This document shows positions 43,912-51,441 of a stretch of 64,000 bases of DNA, piece by piece. The first letter of the stretch is position 1, and each line of letters opens with the position of its first letter. A program made the translations under genes and the position numbers. The DNA lies in assembly GCA_036377595.1 (NCBI GenBank), contig DASUYB010000017.1, positions 43,175-107,174 on the forward strand, written 5' to 3'. This stretch comes from Longimicrobium sp. (GTDB lineage: Bacteria; Gemmatimonadota; Gemmatimonadetes; Longimicrobiales; Longimicrobiaceae). The notes under the pieces were generated by a model. That model ran no database searches and was not told where the DNA came from. It worked only from the letters and a program-made list of their open reading frames with translations.

Positions 43912-45345
43912 TCAGCGCACCTTGTTGCCGTTCGCGTCCCACACCTCGACGGTGCCCAGGTTGAGCGCGCGGATGGGCGCCTCGACCTTGGACAGGTCGC
44001 CCGCCACGACCACGGTGATGGCGTTCGGCGTCAGCGTCCCCTGCCCGACGCGCGAAACGTCCGCCGGGGTGACCGCCGCCAGCCGCTCGCGGTAGCTGCT
44101 CCAGAAGTTCAGCGGCAGCCCGTACAGCAGCGCCGTCTCGAAGCGCTGCGACAGCCCCTGCACCGTCTGGATGGAGTTGGGGAACGAGCCCACCACGTTG
44201 GCCAGCGACGACGACAGCTCGTCGGCCGGCACCGGCTCGGCGGCGATGCGGCGGTACTCCCTCACCAGCTCGGCCACGGCGCTGTCGGTGGCGTTGGTGC
44301 GCACCGACGCGTTGACGTTGAAGGTGCCGGTGCCCTGCAGCGGGCTGAAGCTGCTGAACGAGCCGTACGTCCACGCGTGCCGCTCGCGCAGGTTCATGTT
44401 CGCCCGCGCCTTGAAGCCGCCGCCCAGCACCTGCGACAGCCCGGTGAAGGCGAAGTACGCCGGGTCGCCGTAGCCGATGGCGGTCTGCCCCACGTACACG
44501 CCCGACTGCACCGAGCCCGGGCGGTCCAGCAGGATCACCCGCGTGCCCGTCACCGCCTGCGCGGGGTTGGCGATGGCGGGAAGCGAAACCGCCGGGCCGC
44601 TCCACGCGCCCAGCGCCTGCGTGGCCATCTGCCGCGCCTCGTCCATCGTCAGGTCGCCCACCAGCAGGAGGAGGGCGTTCGACGGCGAGTACATGCGGCG
44701 GTGCCAGTCCTGTACGTCCTGCAGGGTGATGCGCTCCAGCGTGGTGCGCGTGCCGCCGGGGAGGCGCGAGTAGGGCGCCTGCGGCTGGTAGAGCGCGCGC
44801 GTGAACGCCTCGTAGCTCAGCCCCTCGACCGTGGACTGCAACTGCGCGTAATTGGCGATGGACTGCGTGCGCACGCGGGTGAACTCGCTCTCCGGGAAGG
44901 TGGGCGAGGTGACCGTGCGCGCCGCCAGAGCCAGCGCCTCGGCGAACACCGGCTTGAGCGCCGTCACGTTGGCGAAGGCGCTGGCGTATCCCGCGCCGGT
45001 CTGGAACTGCGCGCCGAGGCGCTCCATCCGCGCGGCGATCTCGCTGGCGGTGATCCCCTGCGCGCCCTCGCGCAGCAGCGAGGCGGTGAGCTGGGCCAGG
45101 CCGTTCTTGTCGGCCGGCTCGTACAGGGCGCCGGACTTGACGATGATGCGGCCGTTGACGATGGGGAGCGCGGCCTGGCGCACCACCACCACGCGCAGCC
45201 CGTTGGGAAGGGTGAGTTCCTGCGGCGCGGGCACCTGGAAGGGGCGCAGCGGTCCCGGCGGCGGCGGGGTGGTGCCGTGCTGCGCCGCGGCCGGCGCGGC
45301 GGCGAGGAGGGCCGCCGCGAGCGAGAAGGTCTGGAGGCGGTTCAT
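43912..45345 (-). CDS. M16-family peptidase-like protein, non-catalytic partner
   Basis: A 477-residue exported protein with an M16 (pitrilysin/insulinase-like) fold: signal peptide, then LTLPNGLRVVVVRQAALPIVNGRIIVKSGA, and tandem half-domains ending KVEAPIRALNLG. The zinc HxxEH signature is replaced by LAQLTASLLREG, so it should be inactive. Such degenerate partners pair with a catalytic M16 subunit. The ATG overlaps the upstream M16 stop (ATGA), consistent with an obligate heterodimer. A terminator follows. Confidence 0.88.
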   Translation of the reverse strand: MNRLQTFSLAAALLAAAPAAAQHGTTPPPPGPLRPFQVPAPQELTLPNGLRVVVVRQAALPIVNGRIIVKSGALYEPADKNGLAQLTASLLREGAQGITASEIAARMERLGAQFQTGAGYASAFANVTALKPVFAEALALAARTVTSPTFPESEFTRVRTQSIANYAQLQSTVEGLSYEAFTRALYQPQAPYSRLPGGTRTTLERITLQDVQDWHRRMYSPSNALLLLVGDLTMDEARQMATQALGAWSGPAVSLPAIANPAQAVTGTRVILLDRPGSVQSGVYVGQTAIGYGDPAYFAFTGLSQVLGGGFKARANMNLRERHAWTYGSFSSFSPLQGTGTFNVNASVRTNATDSAVAELVREYRRIAAEPVPADELSSSLANVVGSFPNSIQTVQGLSQRFETALLYGLPLNFWSSYRERLAAVTPADVSRVGQGTLTPNAITVVVAGDLSKVEAPIRALNLGTVEVWDANGNKVR

Positions 45346-46730
45346 CGGTCGCCGGGGGTGCGGGGTTGGGCGCCCGCCGGGGCGCGGTTGGGCACGTACA
45401 CCAGGATCACGCGGTTGCTCTGCACCATCCGCTCGCGCGCCAGCGCCTGCACGTCGGCCAGCGTCACGCGGTCGATGGCGGCCACGCGCGTGTTCACGTA
45501 GTTGGGGTCGCGGAAGTAGGTCCACCCCTCGGCCAGCAGGTCGGCGCGGCCGCCGAAGCCGCCGGTGGTCTGCAGCCCGTTGATGAACGCGAAGCGCAGC
45601 TGCGCCTTGGCGCGGTCCAGGCTCTCCTGGGTGAGCCCCGCCATTACGTTCCCCACCTCGCGCAGGACGGCGGCCTCGAGGCTGTCGGCGCTGGCGCCGG
45701 GCTTGCCGGTGGCGCGCACGATCAGCATGTCGGCGCCCTCCAGCAGGCCGGTGTTGAAGGTACCCACGCCGGTGGCCACGCCCTGGCGCCGCACCAGCGA
45801 CTCGTACAGCGTCGACGAGCGCCCCGACAGCATCGAGCCCAGCACCTCCACCGCCTCGGCCCTGGGGTCGCGCTGCGAGGGGACGCGGTAGCCCACGAAC
45901 ACGGCGGGCACCGGCGCGTTGGCGTCCTGGACCACCTCGCGCTGCTCGCGGCCGATCACCGGCGGCAGCCGCGTCTCGCGCAGCGCCGGCGGCGGCGCCT
46001 GCCGCGGGATGTCGCCGAAGTGCTTGCGGACCAGCGCCTTGGCCTGGTTCACGTCGATGTCGCCGGCCACCACCAGCACGGCGTTGTTGGGCGCGTAATA
46101 GGTGCGGAAGAAGGAGCGCACGTCGTCGGGCGAGGCGGCCGAAAGGTCCTCCATGCTCCCGATCACCGAGTGGTGGTACGGGTGGGCCTCGGGATAGACG
46201 TAGCCCAGCATCTTCTCCAGCCAGGTGCCGTACGGCTGGTTGTCGTAGCTCTGCCGGCGCTCGTTCTTCACCACGTCGCGCTGGTTGTCGAGCTTCTCGG
46301 GGGTCAGCACCTCGGCCAGCGTCCCCATCCGGTCGGCTTCGAGCCAGAGGGCCAGCTCCAGCTGGTTCGACGGGAGCTGCTCGAAGTAGTTGGTGCGGTC
46401 CCAGTTGGTGGTGCCGTTGATGTCGTTGCCGGCCCGCGCGCCCGCGCCCTCGAGCAGCGCGAAGTGCTGGCCGTCGGGCACGTTGCGCGAGCCCTTGAAC
46501 ATCATGTGCTCGAACAGGTGCGCGAAGCCGGTGCGGCCCGGCGCCTCGTTCTTCGACCCCACGTTGTACCAGAGGTCCACCGCCGCCACCGGCGCGGAGT
46601 GGTCCACGTGGTAGATGACCTTCAGGCCGTTGGGAAGCGTTTCCTCCGTGTAGCTGATCTGCGGCGACTGGGCCGCGAGCGCGGCGGGGAGGAGCGCCGC
46701 CAGCGCGAGCGCCGGAACCGGTCTCATCAT
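45342..46730 (-). CDS. M16-family zinc metallopeptidase, catalytic subunit
   Basis: A 462-residue exported peptidase. A signal peptide (about residues 1-20) precedes the M16 domain with the inverted zinc motif His71-Leu-Phe-Glu74-His75 (HLFEHMMFKG) and the third ligand region VKNERRQ. A second half-domain follows (GYRVPSQRDPRAEAVEVLGSML...). Two ATGs (46730, 46727) are adjacent; AGGAA lies upstream. With the next gene it forms a two-subunit periplasmic protease. Confidence 0.92.
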   Translation of the reverse strand: MMRPVPALALAALLPAALAAQSPQISYTEETLPNGLKVIYHVDHSAPVAAVDLWYNVGSKNEAPGRTGFAHLFEHMMFKGSRNVPDGQHFALLEGAGARAGNDINGTTNWDRTNYFEQLPSNQLELALWLEADRMGTLAEVLTPEKLDNQRDVVKNERRQSYDNQPYGTWLEKMLGYVYPEAHPYHHSVIGSMEDLSAASPDDVRSFFRTYYAPNNAVLVVAGDIDVNQAKALVRKHFGDIPRQAPPPALRETRLPPVIGREQREVVQDANAPVPAVFVGYRVPSQRDPRAEAVEVLGSMLSGRSSTLYESLVRRQGVATGVGTFNTGLLEGADMLIVRATGKPGASADSLEAAVLREVGNVMAGLTQESLDRAKAQLRFAFINGLQTTGGFGGRADLLAEGWTYFRDPNYVNTRVAAIDRVTLADVQALARERMVQSNRVILVYVPNRAPAGAQPRTPGDR

Positions 46731-46918
46731 GGATGTTCCTGTGGATGGCGGGGGTGCCCTGCGGCGCCGCGGATGCGCCGCGGTACGCACGATACGTACG
46801 CTTTGCGCCGAAAGCAACGGTGGGAAACAGATGTCCTACGGCGACGGGACGAAATGGGATCTGGATTCGTTGATAGGCTACTCCCATCGGAGATCAGAAG
46901 GACATACACTCGCCAAAT

Positions 46919-47107
46919 GTCATCCTGAGAGAGGCGCCGCGCCGAACCCTCGTCCGCACCGGCATTGGGCGCCGACCGAAGGATCTGCTCGCCCCCGCGG
47001 AGATGCCGGCGCTTTGGAGCGGATATCCAGCCGGCCATGCCAGATCCTTCGGGCGCGCGGGAGATCGTGTGAAACGCTGCTTCGGTGCCCGCGCCCTCAG
47101 GATGACA
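46919..47107. repeat. R2 dispersed repeat, copy c (full length)
   Basis: Terminal TGTCATCC (46919-46926) and GGATGACA (47100-47107) enclose CCGAAGGATC and GATCCTTCGG pairs, as in copy a. It occupies the middle of the 510-bp gap between divergent protease genes. Confidence 0.75.
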
Positions 47108-47240
47108 CCGGAACGGTGTCGAGCGACGGCCCGTGACCCCGATCCCCACCTGTTTGCCATCATCCCCGCGCGCTGCTAGGCTGTAACGCGTCCGCAACCT
47201 GGCGTCTGCTTCCCGATCCTCCCCGATCCCCATCGTTTCG

Positions 47241-49688
47241 ATGAATCGTATCGCACTTGCCCTCTGCGGCGCGGTGCTGATGGCCGCGCCGGTGGCGGCG
47301 CGCGCGCAGCAGCCGGTGCCCTCCATCGCCGAGAAGACGCGGGGGATGGAGAAGAAGGACGGGTTCCTGCCGCTGTACTGGGACGCGAGCGCCGGGAAGC
47401 TGTGGATGGAGATCCCACGCACGGGCGCGGAGATGATCTACCAGGTGTCGCTCCCCGCGGGGATGGGGAGCAACGACGTGGGGCTGGACCGCGGCCAGCT
47501 CGGCGACACGCGCATCGTGCGCTTCGAGCGCAGCGGGCCGCGCGTGCTGATGGTGCAGCCCAACCAGAACTTCCGCGCCTCGTCCACCAACGCCGACGAG
47601 CGCCGCGACGTGGAGGACTCGTTCGCGCAGTCCGTGCTCTGGGGCTTCACCGTCGGCGCGGAGACGGACGGCCGCGTGCTCGTCGACGCGACGGAGTTCG
47701 CGCTGCGCGACGCGCACGGCGTGGTCGCCACGCTCAGGCGCGCGCGGCAGGGAGACTACAAGCTCGACGCGACCCGCAGCGCCTTCTATCTCCCGAATCT
47801 GAAAGCGTTTCCGCGCAACAGCGAGATCGAGGTCACGCTCACCTTCACCGGCGACAACCCCGGGCCGTGGGTGCGCGACGTGACGCCCACCCCCGAGGCC
47901 ATCACCGTGCGCGAGCGCCACTCGTTCGTGCAGCTGCCCGAGGAGGGCTACGTCCCCCGGCGGAGCGACCCGCGCGCGGGGTACTTCGGCATCCAGTACG
48001 CCGACTACTCGGCGCCGATGGGGACGCCGCTGGAGCAGCGCTTCATCTCCCGCCACCGCCTCCGCAAGCGCGACCCCAATGCGGCGGTGAGCGAGCCGGT
48101 GCAGCCGATCGTGTACTACGTGGACCGCGGCGCGCCGGAGCCGATCCGCACGGCGCTGCTGGAGGGCGCGCGCTGGTGGAACCAGGCATTCGAGGCGGCG
48201 GGGTACCGCAACGCCTTCCGGGTGGAGATCGTGCCCGAGGGCGCGGACCCGATGGACGTGCGCTACAACACCATCCAGTGGGTGCACCGCGCCACGCGGG
48301 GATGGAGCTACGGCGCCAGCGTGGTCGATCCGCGCACGGGCGAGATCATCAAGGGCCACGTGTCGCTCGGCTCGCTGCGCGACCGCCAGGACTGGCTGAT
48401 CGCCGAGGGCCTCCTCTCGCCCTACATCAACGGAGACGAGAACCCCGCGGAGCTGCAGCGGATGGTGCTGGCGCGCATCCGCCAGCTGGCGGCGCACGAG
48501 GTGGGGCACACGCTGGGGCTGGCGCACAACTACATCGCCAGCACGGAAGGACGCGTGTCGGTGATGGACTATCCCCATCCGCTGGCGCGGCTTACGGCGG
48601 ACGGGCGCATCGACCTGTCCGACGCCTATCCGGAGGGGATCGGCGCGTGGGACAAGGTGGCGATCACCTGGGGATACGCGGACTTCGCGCCGGGGACGAA
48701 CGAGGCGGCGGCGCTGGACCGCATCGTCACCGAGGCGCGCGGGCGGGGGCTGCTGTTCCTGACCGACCAGGACGCGCGGCCCACGGGGAGCGCGCACCCG
48801 CAGACGCACCTGTGGGATAACGGGGTGGATGCGGCCACCGAGTTGGCGCGAGTGATGGGGGTGCGGCGCGCGGCGCTGGCGCGGTTCGGCGAGCGGTCGA
48901 TCCGCGCGGGGATGCCGCTGGCCACGATGGAGGAGGTGCTGGTGCCGCTCTACCTCCACCACCGCTACCAGGCCGAGGCGGCCACCAAGATGATCGGCGG
49001 GCAGTGGTACGCCTACAACCTGCGCGGCGATGGGCAGGACCCGCCGCACGCCGTCCCCGCGGCCGACCAGCGGCGCGCGCTGGCCGCCGTGCTGGCCACG
49101 GTCGCGCCGGCGGAGCTGGCGCTGCCGAAGCCGGTGCTCGACCGGCTGCCGCCGCGGCCGTTCACCTTCGAGAGCCACCGCGAGCTCTTCCCGCGCTACA
49201 CCGGGCTGGTGTTCGACGCGGTGTCGCCGGCGGCGTCGGCGGCGGACATGACGTTCGGGCTGCTGCTGGACCCGCAGCGCGCGGCGCGGCTGGTGGAGCA
49301 GCACGCGCTCGACCCGTCGCTCCCCGGGCTGCGCGAGGTGCTGGACCGCGCGGCCGCCGCGGCGTTCGCCGACGCGGGCGAGGACGCGTACCGCCGCGAG
49401 CTGGCGCGCGCCGTCCAGCGCTCGTTCGTGGAGCGGCTGATGGACCTGGCGGCGGACGCGCCCATGCCGCAGGTGCGCGCCGAGGCGGCGCAGCGGCTGC
49501 GCGGCCTGCGCGACTCCTTCCGCGCGCGAAACTTCTCCGCCGACACCCCGCAGCGCGCGCACGAGCTGCTGCTGGCCGACGACATCGCCCGCTTCCTCGA
49601 CCGCCCGTGGGAGACGCGCGAGCGCCGCCAGCCCCTCGCCCCGCCCCCCGGCTCCCCCATCGGCGACGGCGACGAGCACGACTGGTGA
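47241..49688 (+). CDS. Secreted zinc-dependent metalloprotease (DUF5117-type)
   Basis: An 815-residue exported protease. A signal peptide (MNRIALALCGAVLMAAPVAARAQ) is followed by a beta-rich N-terminal part (KKDGFLPLYWDASAGKLWME, QVSLPAGMGSNDVGLDRGQL) typical of DUF5117/5118-containing metalloproteases. The metzincin-like zinc motif is His419-Glu420-xx-His423-xxGxx-His429 (HEVGHTLGLAH), followed by VMDYPHP as the Met-turn. About 300 C-terminal helical residues complete the protein. No strong ribosome binding site is visible. It is divergent from the M16 pair. Confidence 0.85.
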   Translation: MNRIALALCGAVLMAAPVAARAQQPVPSIAEKTRGMEKKDGFLPLYWDASAGKLWMEIPRTGAEMIYQVSLPAGMGSNDVGLDRGQLGDTRIVRFERSGPRVLMVQPNQNFRASSTNADERRDVEDSFAQSVLWGFTVGAETDGRVLVDATEFALRDAHGVVATLRRARQGDYKLDATRSAFYLPNLKAFPRNSEIEVTLTFTGDNPGPWVRDVTPTPEAITVRERHSFVQLPEEGYVPRRSDPRAGYFGIQYADYSAPMGTPLEQRFISRHRLRKRDPNAAVSEPVQPIVYYVDRGAPEPIRTALLEGARWWNQAFEAAGYRNAFRVEIVPEGADPMDVRYNTIQWVHRATRGWSYGASVVDPRTGEIIKGHVSLGSLRDRQDWLIAEGLLSPYINGDENPAELQRMVLARIRQLAAHEVGHTLGLAHNYIASTEGRVSVMDYPHPLARLTADGRIDLSDAYPEGIGAWDKVAITWGYADFAPGTNEAAALDRIVTEARGRGLLFLTDQDARPTGSAHPQTHLWDNGVDAATELARVMGVRRAALARFGERSIRAGMPLATMEEVLVPLYLHHRYQAEAATKMIGGQWYAYNLRGDGQDPPHAVPAADQRRALAAVLATVAPAELALPKPVLDRLPPRPFTFESHRELFPRYTGLVFDAVSPAASAADMTFGLLLDPQRAARLVEQHALDPSLPGLREVLDRAAAAAFADAGEDAYRRELARAVQRSFVERLMDLAADAPMPQVRAEAAQRLRGLRDSFRARNFSADTPQRAHELLLADDIARFLDRPWETRERRQPLAPPPGSPIGDGDEHDW

Positions 49689-49691
49689 TTT

Positions 49692-49880
49692 TCTCACGCG
49701 GAGCCGCGGAGCCGCGGAGAAAAACAGAAGGTCTCTCACAGAGGGCACGGAGGGCACAGAGGAGGTGGTCGTTTTCCTCCGTGTCCTCTGTGCCCTCTGT
49801 GAGAGATAAAGGATCTTGGCGATTCGAGACGAAAGCTCGGGTCGAGATGAGTTCTCCGCGACTCCGCGTCTCCGCGTGAG
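49692..49880. repeat. Nested H-family hairpins, copy 5
   Basis: The outer arms 49692-49721 and 49852-49880 are CGCGGAG-type. Inside them lies a second hairpin with different units (49733-49763 with 49775-49805, GGGCACAGAGG type) and a conserved TGAGTT before the outer right arm. One H element has evidently inserted in the loop of another. Confidence 0.75.
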
Positions 49881-49893
49881 GCATAACAAAGCC

Positions 49894-49925
49894 GACGCCC
49901 CGGCGGATGCTTCCGCCGGGGCGTC
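49894..49925. terminator. Terminator of cupredoxin gene
   Basis: GACGCCCCGGCGGA and its complement form a 14-bp stem with loop TGCT. On the minus strand it is followed by GGCTTTGTT; 25 bases past the stop at 49950. Confidence 0.8.
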
Positions 49926-49949
49926 GTGTTTCTTCTCGCGTGAAGGCGA

Positions 49950-50804
49950 TCAGGAGACGGTGAACTTCTGCACCATGCCGTGCATGAAGTGCGGCTTGCC
50001 GTCGCGTGCGTCGGGGACGAAGCAGATCAGCACGTAGTCGCCCGGCGTGAAGTCGTGGCTGAACGACTGCACGTCGCCGTGCCGCATCCCCGCGATGCCG
50101 CCGATGGCGCTGGCCGGGGGTGGCCCCTGCATGTTCTGCATCCACGCCATCAGGTCGTCCACCGTCTTCCCCGGCGCCAGCTTGATCAGCTCCACCTCGT
50201 GCGACTGCTCGGCGCCGTTCTGCACGCGGATGGTGTGCGCGCCCGCGGTGATCGGCTGCGAGAGCGTGAAGGTGTAGTCGTTCAGCGTCATCGTCACGTC
50301 GCCCGTGGGCGCGGTCATCGCCGCGGGGGCCACGGCGGGGGTCACGCGCAGGAGCTTCACCATCCCCTTCATCACGTGCGGCACGTGGTCGGGGATGTCG
50401 ACGAAGCAGAGGAGCGCGTAGGTGCCCGGCTGCAGCAGCATCGTGGCGTTGGCGTCCTTCCCCGGATCGGGGGCGTTGGGGCCGCCCGCCTCGTGCGCCC
50501 ACGCCGGCAGCGGACCGGGGTTGCGCATGGCGGCCAGCAGGTCGTCGAGCGTCTTCCCCTCGTCCAGCTTCAGGATCTGCATGTGGTGCAGGTTCTGGCC
50601 GCGGTTCTCCAGGCGGAAGGTCACCAGCCCGGCGGGCACCTGGTCGGGCGCCTGGAACGCGAAGTCGCGCGCCACCACGGTCACCACGCGCGGCTTGGCG
50701 GCCGCGTTGCCCTGCGGCGTCGCCTCGGCGCGGCCGCACGCCGCCGCCACCACCACCGCGGCCGCCGTGATGCCGGCGGCCCGCACCTTCGTCCACGTGC
50801 TCAT
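49950..50804 (-). CDS. Tandem cupredoxin-like lipoprotein
   Basis: A 284-residue exported lipoprotein (lipobox VAAAC near residue 23). It contains two similar beta-sandwich domains of about 120 residues. Domain 1 has LHHMQIL, LLCFVDIPDHVPHVMKGM; domain 2 has QSHEVELIK, LICFVPDARDGKPHFMHGM. In each, His, Cys, His and Met are arranged as in a type-1 copper site, so two mononuclear copper centres are plausible. It may be an electron carrier or copper buffer. AGGAGA precedes the ATG by nine bases. Confidence 0.7.
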   Translation of the reverse strand: MSTWTKVRAAGITAAAVVVAAACGRAEATPQGNAAAKPRVVTVVARDFAFQAPDQVPAGLVTFRLENRGQNLHHMQILKLDEGKTLDDLLAAMRNPGPLPAWAHEAGGPNAPDPGKDANATMLLQPGTYALLCFVDIPDHVPHVMKGMVKLLRVTPAVAPAAMTAPTGDVTMTLNDYTFTLSQPITAGAHTIRVQNGAEQSHEVELIKLAPGKTVDDLMAWMQNMQGPPPASAIGGIAGMRHGDVQSFSHDFTPGDYVLICFVPDARDGKPHFMHGMVQKFTVS

Positions 50805-51088
50805 CTCGTCGAATCTCCTGTCGTGACAGCGGGGGCATCGTCCCCCGCGAAGCGTTCGTCTTGCCGGCGCGCGGCCGTCTCGATTACGGCGCGCGCGCAC
50901 CGGCGGATCTCATCCGGACCCGGCCGTTCTCCCCGTTGCGGGAGATGCCGGCCGGCAGGCAGGGAACGGACCGCGCACGGCCCAGGTTTCAACCTTTCCG
51001 CAAGTCGTTGCAGGACAAAGAGGATGGAGAGCACGGCGGCTTCCGTGATGCGGCACGCGGGGCACAACTGCGGCGCGAAGTGAGGCAC
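50801..51088 (-). CDS. Possible hypothetical CDS overlapping cupredoxin start
   Basis: A GTG-started frame of 95 residues (PHFAPQLCPACRITEAAVLS...) ends in TGA that overlaps the ATG of the cupredoxin gene (ATGA), the pattern of coupled genes. It has a CPAC motif and a hydrophobic segment. It shows no clear family and no ribosome binding site, so it may be non-coding. Confidence 0.25.
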   Translation of the reverse strand: MPHFAPQLCPACRITEAAVLSILFVLQRLAERLKPGPCAVRSLPAGRHLPQRGERPGPDEIRRCARAVIETAARRQDERFAGDDAPAVTTGDSTR

Positions 51089-51157
51089 GATCGCCGCAGC
51101 ACCGCGTTTTTTGCCGACGGATGGGCGCGTTCGGTATCGCCCCGCCCCCAAATCGAT

Positions 51158-51435
51158 TTTCACACCGAAGACACAGAGTTAATCCGAACTCGGATGAAGT
51201 ATTGGTGCGTCCGGTCGAATCGCGTGCTGACGCGGTTATAGATCCTTCGGCCTGCAGGTTCTTGTACAGACGCTGATTACGGTCTGGCCGGCCTCAGCCT
51301 CAGGATGACGTCAGCGTGGGATCCGCGCAGGGGCATCAACCGAATACCGGATTTCGTAAAAAGGAGAGGCACGGAGAACCGCGCTGAGTTCTCCGTGCCT
51401 CTCCGTTATCCTCTGTGTCTCCGTGGCCGTGTGAA
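51158..51435. repeat. Composite H/R2 repeat element, copy 6
   Basis: Outer arms near 51158-51182 (TTCACACCGAAGACACAGAG) and 51408-51435 (CTCTGTGTCTCCGTGG) are complementary. Between them lie the right half of R2 (51240-51310: GATCCTTCGG ... CCTCAGGATGAC) and a perfect 16-bp inner hairpin (51363-51378 with 51389-51404) whose loop ends in TGAGTT. Confidence 0.6.
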
Positions 51436-51441
51436 AGCCTT

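Noticed and set aside
18192..47107. R2 elements as insertion sequences
   Set aside because: They are under 200 bp with no transposase frame, so they can only be called non-autonomous repeats.
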